NCBI GenBank assembly: GCA_021234155.1 | Contig: JAJEKV010000092.1 | Location: 1,056,001-1,120,000 of the forward strand | Source: Isoetes taiwanensis | Lineage: Eukaryota > Streptophyta > Lycopodiopsida > Isoetales > Isoetaceae | Direction of reading: 5' to 3' | DNA: 64,000 nucleotides | Part shown: positions 1 to 11,497 of the stretch, piece after piece | Layout: each line of letters opens with the position of its first letter | Numbering within the stretch: position 1 is the stretch's first letter | Translations under genes and position numbers: made by a program | The notes under the pieces: model-generated | Seen by the model: the letters and a program-made list of their open reading frames with translations, nothing else | What the model was told of the DNA's origin: nothing | Databases searched by the model: none

Positions 1-534
1 TGCAAAGAAGAAGACCAGATCTGTAAAGAAGCTCAAACTGGAGAAAGGTAATGACTTTGACTCTATTTTTAATTTGTTTTAAAAGTTTTCATGTACTGTA
101 GCTTGTAGAAATATTATGCAGGTTTTATTGATGTGAACAAGTTAAGTCCAGTGAAATTTGCTCATGTCAGCCCTCCCAAAAGCACAAGGAAATCACCAAA
201 GTTGAATGACAACCTGCTGAAAGGTGATGTTACCACTCCTGAAAAGAAGAAAATAGGTTCAACAAGTAACATAACTTATTTATTTATGAAATGTTTGTAT
301 GCTTAACTTGTTTATTTCATTCCTTACTGATTTCTGCTACAATGTAATGCAGAAACTGTGAATAATCTTGCTGCTGAACCTCAGGATAAAGCAGATATTG
401 AGGAAGTGCTGAAGTCACCAGCACTTGGAGAATTGGCTGAGCAGTATGATTCAGGAGGTAGCAGTTCTGATGAAGTGAACCCTGATATTACCTTGGCAAA
501 GTATTGCCAGGATAAACAAGTGGAAAAGAAGTGA
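1..534 (+). CDS. 3' end of element 1 companion gene (gene A), partial
   Basis: Last three exons of a spliced gene cut by the window edge: 1-47, 122-256 and 353-534, joined by GT-AG introns that all split a codon after its first base. The product is rich in Lys, Ser and Pro (a basic stretch KKTRSVKKLK, then SPPKSTRKSPK) and ends in an acidic tail, SSSDEVNPDITLAKY...KK. The companion gene of element 2 (ending at 40204) closes with the same kind of tail, DSEDEDMTLGQY...KK, and has the same intron phase, so the two are homologous. Both are followed by a convergent minus-strand transposase-like gene. The catalytic or zinc-finger part, if present, lies left of the window. Function unknown; probably a nuclear accessory protein of the transposon. 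Confidence 0.7.
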
Positions 535-728
535 GCTCTTACTTTAGGAAAGAAAACCACCAATTTTCAATTGTAGGTGGTTTTCTATGACTTGAAACTT
601 TAAATTATAACTACTTAACAGTACTTCTATGACATGCTCATTTCTGTGAAATGGAGCTGTACATTTTGTATTTTTGTAAACCCTTCAGCACCTATTAATA
701 TATGATCTACAGTTTTAACCAATGTCTT

Positions 729-970
729 GGTTTACTTGATTGTTTTAGAAAGCAATTGGATTGTGTTTAATTGTGAATAAGATTGTGTTATAGAAAGCAA
801 TTGGGTTGTTTTTGTGGTTTACTTGATTGTTTTAGAAAGCAATTGGATTGTGTTTAATTGTGAATAAGATTGTGTTATAGAAAGCAATTGGGTTGTTTTT
901 GTGAAAGTGGATTGTGTTTACTTGTAAATGAGATTGTGTTAATTGGTTTGTTTTGTGAAAGCAATTGGAT
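729..970. repeat. 87-bp minisatellite between the two genes of element 1
   Basis: Two nearly identical 87-bp units start at 729 and 816 (each opening GGTTTACTTGATTG), followed by a decayed third unit. Each unit repeats AAGCAATTGG motifs. It lies in the short gap between the convergent 3' ends of element 1. Confidence 0.9.
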
Positions 971-1016
971 AATGGTTACATTTTTACAATGTCAATGTTT
1001 AGAATTCAATTGTAAT

Positions 1017-1160
1017 TGGTTATAATTCCAAAAACCTGTAATGGTTGTAATTTCTGTAATGGTTATAATTCCAAAAACCTGAAATGGTTGTAATTCCTGT
1101 AATGGTTATAATTCCAAAAACCTGAAATGGTTGTAATTCCTGTAATGGTTATAATTCCAC
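1017..1160. repeat. 43-bp tandem repeat, about 3.3 copies
   Basis: Units begin TGGTTATAATTCCAAAAACC and repeat every 43 bp from 1017. The array ends at the 3' end of the minus-strand gene of element 1 and may overlap its 3' UTR. Confidence 0.9.
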
Positions 1161-1181
1161 AACTTTGCATGGAATGGTTTA

Positions 1182-3692
1182 TATTTCATTGTCTCCACGC
1201 TTTCTTCTTCTTTTCTTTGCAACCTTTGCACTGCTTTGAGTTTGTGATTTTGACTCAACTGCATCTTGTGCCAAGATGGTAGTGTTTTGTGGTAAGCTGT
1301 CCATGATGTGATCATGCACATCTTCATCAAGCTCATACTGGTTATTTCCCATGTGATGCATGACAAAGTTCACTGCAGTAACTAAATGACTGTAAACACT
1401 ACATTCAAGATCATGCTCCAGCAACTCGTATCTGCAGCCTCCAATGAACTTGTAGTATTCCTGTTACAACAACTTCATTCCTATCAAACTTCTGTTTCCA
1501 AGAATGTTGCTTCAAGACTGTCCTTGCATTCTCAAATATCTCAGCAACACTTGTTGATTTGTAAACCAATTTGGTTACTGGTTTTTTAGAAAGCTTATAA
1601 CCTCCCTTATCATCAGGCTCTTCCACATGCTCATAGACCTACGACAGTAAACAACAGCAAATCACAACCAGCACTACACAACCTAAATAGACAATCCTCA
1701 CTTTGTCATATGTCTTCCAGTCAACTTGATACCCTTTCACAGATGTCTTTTCTTTTAGACATATTGGTAACTTGCTTGGCCCACATTTTTGGCATTTTAA
1801 AGTCAAACAATCATGTGCATACCATTCATCAGATTCATCTGGTGCACATACTAGTGACCTCCAAAGCTCACTAGTTGAAGCATAGGTGCACTTTCTTGAC
1901 ATGCATGTTGGTCCAGGCCCACAGACCTCACAAGTGCACTTGCAACCAACACCATGTATTTTTTCATCATGTCTGACTTTGTTAATTGCAACTCTTACAA
2001 AGTCTGCTTTCATATGATACACACAGCAGCACGTCTCTCTATCCTTAACCTTCCTAACATAGGGAGGTTTCAATGCATGGAATAGTGAAAAAGAGACCTC
2101 AAACTTTGGATATTCACTTCTAAAACGTTGGTAGAAAGTGACCTGCAAGACATGCAACCAACAATTAGCATTAGACAGTTTGAAAACAGTCCAGCAAGAA
2201 AAAAAACAATTGTATGAATAAAATACAACCAATATTCTAACCTGAGTCTCTTCTAAGAAGCGTAGTGGATGCATAATTTTCTTCCCTTTACATAATCTGA
2301 TCTTTAAAACATGTTTCTTGGAAGGAGACACTCTAGTGTTGTTCCTCCAAAAGTCAACTATTAATTTTCTTTCAGCATAAGAAAGCTTGTCAATTCTTGT
2401 GCTTTTCTTGAACATGGACCATGGGCCATCACCATGTTCAGCAGCTAACCTTCTATTAACTGCAATTGTAACAATTTTCCTATTTAGATTCATTTGTTTG
2501 GCAAAAGCACATTTGTTAGTATCAACACTAACTGCAAAGGACATTGCAGCACTTCTGGCTCTCCAAGTATCAGTGGTTTTCGAGTACTTATGAGCTTCAA
2601 AAGAATCCCTCAGATTTTTAACAATCATTTCCATTGTTTTCACTTCTTTTGTGCATGGAACACCAAGTTCTGGCACCCATTTGGCAGCACCACTTAGGAT
2701 TTCTTTTCTGTCAGCAGGTTTAGCTTTTTCAAAAATTTGATTCAATACTTTCCCTACTTCTTTGGACAGTTTCTTTTTTTCCTTGAGGGTAAGTAAACCT
2801 TTTTCCAGAACTGCATCATCTGCACCAGCTTCTTTTTCCTTTTTTTTCTGCCTTTGAATCCTTCTTATCTCAGCAGCTTGTTTTTTGAACATAACTTCAA
2901 ATGAATCAGGACATGTTCTCACAACCTTCATTCAAGCAAGAATCAGTAATCATCTAATTTGATCTTAATTACCAAGTGTGTAGAAAAATAAGTCAGCATA
3001 GTTATGTGCATGAAAAATAAGTCAGCATAGTTATGTGTAGAAAAATAAGTCAGCATAGGTGTTACCTGAATTGTTTGAAGCATCTGGTCTTCCAAGATCT
3101 GATGCAAACAAGTCTGAAAGTGCAAAGATTCTTAAATGTAGTCAACCTAGATAGAATACATATGTAAAAGTCAAAAAATATTTGAGGAAACAAACCTTCT
3201 TGTTCTAAACAAAGTGAATCCATGGTATGCTCAGCAACATCTCCATCAAAAACATTTGAAGGCATGAAATCTGGACAAGAAGCATTTGGCTGCTCCCCAA
3301 AATCATACGAAGGTCTGTAATTATCGACATCATCTTCCAAATAACTGTATTCTGCATCAAATAAATTGAAAGTTAAATTTCGTCTTTCAGCACCAAAATA
3401 GCACAGTCCTTTACAGGTGCTGAATTGGGTTTGGATTCCCTCACTACATTTGAGGAACGTTTATACCTGCAGGTAAGGAAGTATTTGCCTTGGTTTGTAG
3501 TAATTTGTTCTCAGAAAAATTCTTTGAGAATGTTGAACAGCAATTGGAAAAGTGCTTTGATTGCTCTACAAATTCATGCAGACCGGAATAGAGTCTCCCT
3601 ACATCAAACTTGATGGAATTCTTTGCTAATGAAGCTAGGAAAGCTTTTTTCCATTCGGAAACCATAGCTTTCCTGCTCCAAGCAAGAAACAC
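1182..3692 (-). pseudogene. Element 1 transposase-like gene, core deleted (gene B homologue)
   Basis: Minus-strand spliced gene homologous to the gene at 45129-41744. Recognisable exons run about 3340-3197, 3117-3068, 2931-2243, 2142-1700 and 1640-1500, with GT-AG junctions. Shared blocks include GPWSMFKK, DFW...TRVSP, HVLK, FLEE[TS]Q, a Cys-rich block (CCCVYHMKADF, CTCEVCGPGPTC) and KLVYK. After the KLVYK block the reading jumps almost directly (near 1450-1500) to the basic C-terminal tail (DHIMDSLP...KKRRRKRG). The region that in element 2 contains the DFAENY, SDG and HGKGE motifs, roughly 280 residues, is missing. A further N-terminal exon may lie at 3692-3444. The copy is probably non-autonomous. 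Superfamily not assigned. Confidence 0.7.
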
Positions 3693-3879
3693 AATTCTAC
3701 ATCAAAGAAATGTTAATTCCACCAATTTCCATTTCGAAAGCAACCTATCCATCCAGGATCACTGAGTTGGCTTCAATCAAGGTCCTTGATTGATCTTGAA
3801 GGCCAACGAATTCTCCCACTCCCCGGAATAGCTATGGCGGGTGACGTGCGTGAAGGGTAAAGTTTTCGGTGAAGGGTTG

Positions 3880-3955
3880 AAGAAGGCCGAACAACACTTC
3901 ACCAGCACCAGTGTCGCGACATGTTTTTTTGAACATGTCAAACGAAAATACACCC
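3880..3955. repeat. Right terminus of element 1
   Basis: Read inward on the minus strand the end is GGGTGTATTTTCG, then a GACATGTT/AACATGTC palindrome and GTCGCGACACTGG. Element 2 has GTCGGCGACACTGGG at the same distance from its right end and also starts with GGGT. This supports 3955 as the boundary; the left end is outside the window, so no target duplication can be checked. Confidence 0.55.
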
Positions 3956-4320
3956 TAGTCTAGATTACAAAGTCAGTTGTTAATTTTGCTCTTTTCAGCT
4001 AACAAAGTGACAGAAAAGGAAACAATCAAGAACATTATGAGTTAGATATTACACTTGTTGTCTGTAGCATTCTAGTGTTAACATTAACATTTCCTTCAAA
4101 ACTAATGGATTCAAAATTCAAATTAATGCTACTGTTATTAAATTCTTTTAAACTAAGATGTTTCTGAGGTCTTTATTTCGTGGAAAATCGGCTGTAAATT
4201 TTGCTCTTTTCAGCTATGATATTACACGAAAGGAAAGTGTACACCTCCTTAGAAGCCAAAACGTGAGAAAAAACATTTAACCTTAGGAAATCCTTAACCT
4301 CGGCCAAAAAGTTCACTTCT
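3956..4320. other. AT-rich spacer, no gene seen
   Basis: No supported coding sequence. A short direct repeat (TTTTGCTCTTTTCAGCTA) occurs near 3995 and again near 4200. Confidence 0.5.
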
Positions 4321-4321
4321 A

Positions 4322-4400
4322 GGAGCATGGCGTGTTTTTTAGAGGAATCTTTGAAACGGGAGTTGCGCAGCAACGCTCCCCTGTTTCAAATGCTACCTTG
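4322..4400. repeat. ACGGGAG hairpin repeat, relic of the 56.8 kb element family
   Basis: Contains GAATCTTTGAAACGGGAG followed by a near-palindrome (GTTGCGCAGCAACGCTCCC). The same block, inverted, occurs at 56790-56850, including the flanking GAGCATGG-GTGTTTTTT. This is a terminal fragment of the element described at 56790-61770. Confidence 0.6.
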
Positions 4401-4623
4401 TTCTACACAAAAACGTCCTTTATGCAAGCAAAGTTTGCCTCAATGCGCACCTTAAGTATTGTCGATCCAGCAATTATTTTTCAACCAGGCCTCTCTTTTG
4501 CTCTAGTCAAAGCTGCAACCTTCTTAGGGTAGCAAGTTGTGTTGAATCAGTATTGTCCATTAGGCAATCCTGGTTGTTCGATAATGTTAGGAATTTTAGG
4601 AATCGAATCTTAGAAATTTAGCT

Positions 4624-5035
4624 GAAAATCCCCCTTAAACCCCCTTTGGTTTGGGTGCATATTCACACGGGGGGTTACTCCGGGCAACGAGAGCTGTCGG
4701 ATGGGCATATTTGCCATTTATTCCAAGATCTGGACCGTACATAGCGATCCTCGTTTGTGGGGTATGCATGTACAAGTTTTTGTATACCGTATATTAAAGT
4801 TTGCAAAATACTATAAGGTTTGAGAGAATGTACTTAATGGTGTTAATTTTGTACATGTATTGTAAATTTTTTGGGGCTCTCGCTGCCCTACGTAACCCCC
4901 GTGTGAATATGCACCCAAACCAAAGGGGGTTTAAGGGGGATTTTTATTTAAATGTGTCAAATGCAATGGTTTGTGTTAATAATGTTAATGGTTTGTGTTA
5001 AGTAAAAAAAATTTGGCCCCTTCGGGGCCTTAAGG
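4624..5035. mobile_element. MITE with ~50-bp inverted repeats, copy 1
   Basis: Inverted arms AAAATCCCCCTTAAACCCCC... and its complement end near 4945 and enclose about 220 bp of unique sequence (including GGACCGTACATAGCGATCC). A second copy sits at 10219-10660 in the opposite orientation. On the right, copy 1 also keeps the outer arm (GTGTCAAATGCAATGGTTTG) and a GGCCCCTTCGGGGCC hairpin at about 5015-5030. The left outer arm is lost. No coding capacity. Confidence 0.85.
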
Positions 5036-5424
5036 ATGGTGTAGGGTTGTATATATAAATATTACCTAATACTGTAATGATGGATGGTATATCATAGCCT
5101 CACAAATCTAACAAACTAGAGGTGCTCAAATTATGGAAACAAAAACATTGCAAAGAATTAGACATATAATATTATACCAATACCAATATTAATACATGAG
5201 GTAGTATGTGATAATAGAACTAATAATGAACAAGTCTTACACATGAGACGGTTAAATTCATTGCCACCTATATTGACCAGTGCTAAGTTGCAGTTAGAAA
5301 CTGATCAACCCTCTTTTGAGGTTCGATATGGCATTGTTAATTTGACCAGCAGGTTGCTAACGGCAATTTTCATACTACCGCGTTAAACAAGAAGGAACAA
5401 ATGAATATTCAAAGTCTGGATGAT

Positions 5425-5623
5425 TTACACTGGGATGAGTGTAGTTCCGGTCAATTATATCTTTAGGTACATTGGAATCTCGTGCAAGCTGCATTAATGC
5501 GACAAGTCTTGAATTTGTACTTGATTCGGTCCCCCTTCTCGCACCGCAAGAAACCCCTGATGTGGCCCAATAAGCAAGAAGTCTAGAGTTAACATTCAAA
5601 TTCTGATTTATCACGTGGAACAC
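5425..5623 (-). pseudogene. YebC/TACO1-like gene fragment
   Basis: A short minus-strand open stretch reads ...NSRLVALMQLARDSNVPKD then IIDRN, which matches the family signature N-x-RL-x(3)-[IL]-x-A-[RK]-x(2)-[NG]-VPKD-x-I-x-R of YebC/TACO1-type translation or transcription regulators. Nothing else of that protein is visible on either side, and the frame closes soon after. It looks like a single-exon relic. The identification rests on about 35 residues. Confidence 0.4.
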
Positions 5624-5639
5624 CTATTCCATTTTTCTT

Positions 5640-7110
5640 TAAAATGTTCCCTAGGGGCATTACCATCTTAGCCTAAGATTTACGAGCAAACAAGACCATT
5701 CATACTCTTAAACACAATATAAACCACCGGATCCATTTGTTTTCCCGAGGTATTCCTAGTGCTCCTCTTTATCCACAAAATGAAAACTTAGTGGGATGTA
5801 TGAAGTGTTGCTTCTAAATAATGAAACCTGATATAAGGAGATGCAAAGACTATCTTCCAATCGTAATTAAGCAACTCTTAAACTACGGGATTCCAAATAA
5901 CAAAAGTTGGATGTGCAAATGCTTCAATTTGAAAAGGACACTAACAAGTCCTTTCACATTGTGTAGTTTCTTCTATGGATCCAATTCCTTGCTTCGATCA
6001 ATGCTCATCATCCCGCTACTGTAAACAATTGTGGCTTTTCTTAACTACTACCTAACAGAGTCTCATCTGCAAGGATGTGTCATGGTTCAGATGGACACTA
6101 TTTTTGTGCATAATGCATATTAAAATGTGGACCATCTTCCACAACTACATGAGCATTTCTAACCACAGTGTTGCCACAACTGCATGTGTTGTATATGGCA
6201 CAGCTTTGGGCTTGAAATGGTTTCTCATGTCATGCAGGAGTCTCCAAATTATAGCACTATTGGGATGATTTACACTGGGCTGAGGCAGTTACAAAGAGCA
6301 ACATCGGGATTCATAATGAAGTCTGTAAATTATTCTTCAAACAAGTTTCTTCAAACAAACCTCGATCAGTTTTCCAACAAACCTCAACAAACGTCTGAAA
6401 TTTCTTAGACATATCTGAAGATGTTTAAGAATTTACCAGGACTCTGCCTTTGAAGAGCTCTTGGTTTCAGGGTGCTCCTTGGAATTAGAGGTCTTATGGG
6501 ATGAAGATACCACTCTGCAGACAATGACATTTTGAAAACAGACCAGAGAATGCAAGCAAAGGAAATGACATACCATTTTAAAAAAATGATAAACACCCTG
6601 GAACTCTCATGAAGAACACCCGCCAGAGAAAAGACCCGGAAGATGTTTTGACAGAGGAGATCCGCAGAGAGATAGAAGATCTGATTCTTGCCCTGTAGAA
6701 GAAATACATCAGAAAACATTTTCTGAAGAAGAACCGGCATGCTAGTTGCCGGACCAAGCACCTGTTCTCCAAAATCTTACTCGATGTCTGCCATAGACAT
6801 ACAGCGGCAGCCATCCATGATTGTTTTTACAGCAAATCCATGATCTTGATACCATTCTCTGTTCTAGCCATTTCCGCTGTCTGCTGGCATGGCACTACAG
6901 CACAGCCAAGAAAGAATCGGACAAACAAGGATTTCTCCCAATAAAAAATCATCATTGCTATGTTCTTCCACGAAACCCTAAAATTCTTTCTTCCACAAAC
7001 CCTAAAGTAAAGGGTCTCGATACTTGCATGTATTTTTGGGAGTAAAAGAGATAAGCTATTTGTGAAGGAATAAATATGCAATGCAGAACCATTGTAAAAC
7101 CATAGATAAT
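5640..7110. other. Intergenic sequence without a recognised gene
   Basis: Short open frames on both strands overlap and none shows a recognisable family. A plus-strand stretch near 6620-6690 (KDPEDVLTEEIRREIED) could be a small coding relic, but it stops at once. Confidence 0.4.
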
Positions 7111-7119
7111 ATGCCATTG

Positions 7120-7250
7120 AAATATGCATGCACTCTAGATATACTGATTAGTATGCCTCGTGCAATACGCCCATGAAATCATATGAAAACCATGCCAAAA
7201 AACGTATAAAATCACAAAAAAAAAAACCCCTGTTATAATGCTAGATATAT
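7120..7250. repeat. Dispersed repeat, copy left of the hAT element
   Basis: About 130 bp (GAAATCATATGAAAACCATG, then CCCTGTTATAATGCTA) that recurs in the same orientation at 12940-13075 inside the 9.1 kb hAT element. This copy directly abuts the hAT insertion site. Confidence 0.8.
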
Positions 7251-7259
7251 GTGTAGAAG

Positions 7260-7335
7260 CATAGTTGGGGCCGACCTAGGTCGGCCCTAAATTCCGAGCT
7301 ATTCCGACCTAGGCTGGAGTCAGACTAATCTGACC
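7260..7335 (+). repeat. Left TIR and subterminal palindromes of the hAT element
   Basis: Starts CATAGTTGGGGCCGACC and contains the palindrome CCGACCTAGGTCGG and related GACC/GGTC motifs, likely transposase-binding sites. Confidence 0.8.
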
Positions 7336-8539
7336 GTGGGTCGTTTGGGTCAAAATGACCAAAAAAAAATATTTCTCCCTTTTTTAGTGTTGCATCCCGT
7401 AGGCGCTAAGAATGCCGAAACAGAGAATTTTGGAGCAAAATGGCGCTGCCAAATCCTTTCCTGAGACTTTCAACTCTATGTTTTAGTGGAAGGATGGCCA
7501 AACCTTTGTTGAATCATCATCAGGTAAGCTTTCTTCCATGATTTTTTTTATTTCTAAGCTGAATAGAATGTAAGAATACTCTGCTGCTAGCTCTTTGCCA
7601 GCCATTTTTCTTTCTTATGCACATTCTTCAATCTTTCTTATGCCCTCTTATCCCCTGCTGCAGTGAAGATCAGAGCTTGCACCAGCTATCAAAGAAGCGG
7701 AGCAGCGCATCGACCAACTGCTCTTGACCAGCACAAGGCCCCCAAAAAACACGCATAAATAATCATCATGAAAACTAGTATAAGTGTGATTTTCCATTCT
7801 GATAAATTGTAATCTCATCAAAAACTATATATTCTACATGGTTTTGTAAATCATTACTAGTTTGCATCATATTTTTGATACTAATTCTATTTCTTATACT
7901 AGTTTCTTGAAATCATCACTAGTTGGGAGGTGTTTTTTTAGCATGCATTTTTAATACTGTAATATAGGATGATTTCTAATGCTAATTGTCAATAACCTAT
8001 ATGGTTTTTGTAACATAGTTCTAATGCGCTAAAGTTAATTCAAAGATCGCATTTGATTTTGCAAATATGCTATGCTTTTGCTACTTGCTTATTCTATAGT
8101 CCATTTTGATCTGGTTTATTTTGTTGCTTTTATTATATACTTGTTCCAATCCTTAAGCCACTATTGATCTTGAGCATAATTTTCCATATTAACTAGTCAT
8201 TCCAACTACTATACCTAATTCTTCAGGTGTTGCAATCTTCAAAAGCATTAGAAGATCTTTATAGCCAGAAACTTTAGTTCACCATCTCTCTGTTAGTATG
8301 TGGTATTGGGTGTCGATGAATGGTGATATGGATTGTGGCATGTAGATATGCCACATTATCTATAGTTTTGTCGATGGATGAGAATAGACCCATGGTCGTT
8401 CCTTCGTCAACAGATTGAAGCAATGAAATATTTGTTAGACTTTGCCATCTCATTTAACACTCTTAAGGTTGGTACGATTGACTAGATAGTAATTCTCCAA
8501 CATTAAACTAGAAAGGATTATTGAATTTTATTTTATTTT

Positions 8540-9190
8540 TGAAGAACTGTGTCATCAATATATTAAAAGAAGGGTAATGTTACAAATCAAGTGAGGAGGA
8601 AGGAGAACTGCCCCAAAGAGACATCGATACCTCGACACTCCACAACAAACTCACAGATCAACTACAACTCTACTGCTGTACAAACCGACCATCACCATCT
8701 ACAACACCCAAGAAGTCCCGCCAAATGGCGAACTTCCGCTCTACTAATCCCGGGAACACCAGAAAGCTTTGAAATTGCTTGTACCTGAGTCGAGGAATCA
8801 GAGAGGCTGCAGGCTGTTGAATTCCCTGAAAGATCCACAACCGCCGCCGCTTCCAAATCAGCCACACCAACCAAGCCACGCACAGATGCAAGGCTTGCTG
8901 CCGCAAGAGCGGCCAAGCACCAGGATACACATGAAGCAGCAACTGCTGGCTAGTCAATCTCACCTGAAACAGAGCCCTGACCCAATCCCAGGCAGCCTGC
9001 AAGTGAGGGCATAAAACCAGACAATGCTCCACAGTCTCACGATGAAGGCCACAACAAGGGCAGAGAGGGCTCACACCCGGCCTAAACTGACTCACAAAAG
9101 CATTCACCCCGATACAGCGGTGCACCACCTGCCACAGAAGCACCCTAACCTTCGGTGGGGGACATCTTGGGACTTAGCGGCCATGGTAAA
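8540..9190 (-). pseudogene. L1-type LINE 3' fragment with RT zinc-binding domain
   Basis: Minus-strand frame encodes PPKVRVLLWQVVHRC followed by C-x2-C-x7-H-x4-H spacing (PLCPCCGLHRETVEH) and further Trp-rich sequence. This is the zf-RVT domain found at the C-terminus of plant L1 reverse transcriptases. The fragment runs into an A-rich tail (AAAAATAAAATAAAATTC on the minus strand near 8540), as expected of a 5'-truncated LINE insertion. It lies inside the 9.1 kb hAT element and shows no intact upstream RT. Confidence 0.8.
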
Positions 9191-10218
9191 TTCAAATTTG
9201 ACTGATTACAAGTGCTTTAATCGACTAGAGGTCTACGTGGCTCATAAATTTGGGTGTTCATGCCATTGAGTAATGTTTTAGAAAATGTGTGTTGAAGGAT
9301 GCACTATCTTTTCTTTCATTCACATCTTTCTCTCTAGCCATAGGTCAGTTTGAGTAGAAGTTATACAATACAAGTTCAATGTCGTAAACAACTTGAGTGA
9401 ACTTATGGTCCACTAGATTGGGTGCTATTTGTAGGGCATTGTTGCATTTTGCCAAATAAAATACATTTATTAATTAATTGATATATATTTTGTAGGGAAT
9501 GACATGTGGTATCTTTAGCATGTAGTACAACTGAATATAGCCATCTATAGCAACTGAAGGAATTAAAAAAAAGGTTCTCAAGGAATGCGTTCTAGAGCGT
9601 CGAACATTCTACAACATTTTAAAACATTCTACTTTGGGGTTTTGCAAAGTTTGAAAAAAAAAAATCTACCTTTAGATTGAGGTGCTTACTGGGGTGCTTA
9701 TCCATGAGCATGGATTCCTTTTATAAATTACAGGTTATAATAATGTAGTCGTGTGCTTGCAGGTTTGGATTGTGTGCCATCCAAGTAATGTCTGGGAGGT
9801 GTGTTGCAGGTTACTGTGCCCTTGTGGGAGCGACCCATAGTTGGCACATAGAAGAGAGAGGAGAGAGAAACTAATGTTGTAACTGGGAAAACATGTAATG
9901 CGAAATTGGCTAGCCAAATTTTTAGTGTAGGGAAGTGCCATGTGGTAAGCACCATATTAAAAAAGTACAACCTCATTAAGAATCGTAACTCGAGCTGTTG
10001 AAGAAGTTGTTGCTCTTTATTTCTCCAGTTCCAAATTCTCATAGTTCATTTGAACCTTATCGGTCAAACATCTCTAGTGGGGTGATGTTTCAAATGAAAA
10101 ACAGTGGGATCTGGGCTAAAAAAGCTATCAATTCATTCGCCAAATCCAGTTTTATTTTTCACAAATCTACTAATTGATACATTGGGGTACAACAATTGAT
10201 TTATTTTGTGCCCTCCCC

Positions 10219-10660
10219 ACACACAACTACCATTAATATTATTAACACAAACCATTGCATTTAACACATTTTAATTAAAATCCCCCTTAAACCCCCTTTG
10301 GTTTGGGTGCATATTCACACGGGGGGTTATGTAGGGCAGCGAGAGCTCCAAAAAAATATTTACAATACATGTACAAAATTAACACCATTAAGTACATTCT
10401 CTCAAACCTTATAGTATTTTGTAAACCTTAATATATAGTATACAAAAACTTGTACATGCATACCCTACAAACGAGGATCGCTATGTACAGTCCAGATCTT
10501 GGAATAAAGGGCAATTATGCTCATCCGACAGCTCTCGTTGCCCGGAGTAACCCCCCGTGTGAATATGCACCCAAACCAAAGGGGGCTTAAGGGGGATTTT
10601 AATTAAAATGTGTTAAATGCAATGTTTTGTATTAATAATATTAATGGCAGTTGTATGTTG
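10219..10660. mobile_element. MITE with ~105-bp inverted repeats, copy 2
   Basis: Same family as 4624-5035 but inverted. Arms of about 105 bp run from the ACAACTACCATTAATATT end inward through CCCCCTTAAACCCCCTTTGG, mirrored at 10545-10655. The core contains GATCGCTATGTACAGTCC. It is followed by a GGGCCCTTCGGGCCC hairpin (10683-10698), also present beside copy 1. Nested in the hAT element. Confidence 0.85.
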
Positions 10661-10738
10661 ATTGTTATATTAAAAAAAATTTTGGGCCCTTCGGGCCCTA
10701 ACTAACGCAAACATAGGTAAACGTTATGGGCCTAAATA

Positions 10739-11415
10739 TTAATTACTAAATATCAAATGAGCAAATGCCAGAGAAAATATTATGGCAACCATGACAAATG
10801 CGAGGAAAAACATGTCTGAAGAAAATTGGAAGGTGTAGAATGTAAGAACAACCAATCCTATGAGCAAAGCAATAGAAATAAGGAATTGAAGTAGTATGAT
10901 ACAGATCCAGAAATATGTTGTTGCAAGTCTCTTCAACAATTTGGGATCATTAAAAGGAAATCTCACAAACACCAATCTTATGCCAGGATAGGCCATTGCA
11001 ACTCCACAAGAAACCATTAATTTGGTAGTTAAGCCAAACAGTACAAAAAAGAGTAATTGGAATGTATTGGCCACAATATTCTCTGGAACTTTGATATAAA
11101 AGATCCTGAATGATGGAGTAAACCAAAACCCTTATGATGTAGCAATAAGTTCTAACTTGCTTGCCGGATATCTGCCAGTTGTTATTGGTGCTTCTTGACC
11201 TCTTCAATCTGCTTCTGCAGGACCTCACAGAAATAAGGGAACGGGATGGGAATCCCCACCACAATATTCCTGAAAGTAATTAGCCATATTAAGCAATACA
11301 ACACAGATGAACCAAAGTTACCATTATGAATAGATTTGGCAAGAACAAATAACAGTGTGACAGAACATGGTTGGAGAATGATCAGACCAACATATTGAGT
11401 CATCCTGAAAGCCAA
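10739..11415 (-). pseudogene. Fragment of an unidentified multi-pass membrane protein
   Basis: Two minus-strand open blocks (11415-11182 and 11080-10739) encode strongly hydrophobic stretches. The first has MTQYVGLIILQPC and LIWLITF; the second has three to four likely membrane helices (LLQFLISIALLIGLVVLTF and FFLAFVMVAIIF) with the soluble loop RFPFNDPKLLKRLAT between them. The blocks are in different frames, so introns or frameshifts separate them. I do not recognise the family. It lies next to the PGK relic on the same strand inside the hAT element. Confidence 0.4.
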
Positions 11416-11497
11416 AACTACTGAAAACTACTGCATTGTGCTACAAGTTGTAATTAACCTTTTCATTTATTTTAGTTGGATATCCAAAGGAAAGAAT

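Noticed and set aside
10683-10710. GGGCCCTTCGGGCCC followed by CTAA as a Helitron 3' end
   Set aside because: The hairpin touches the CTAA without the usual spacer, no 5' TC end was found, and copy 1 has CTTAAGG instead.
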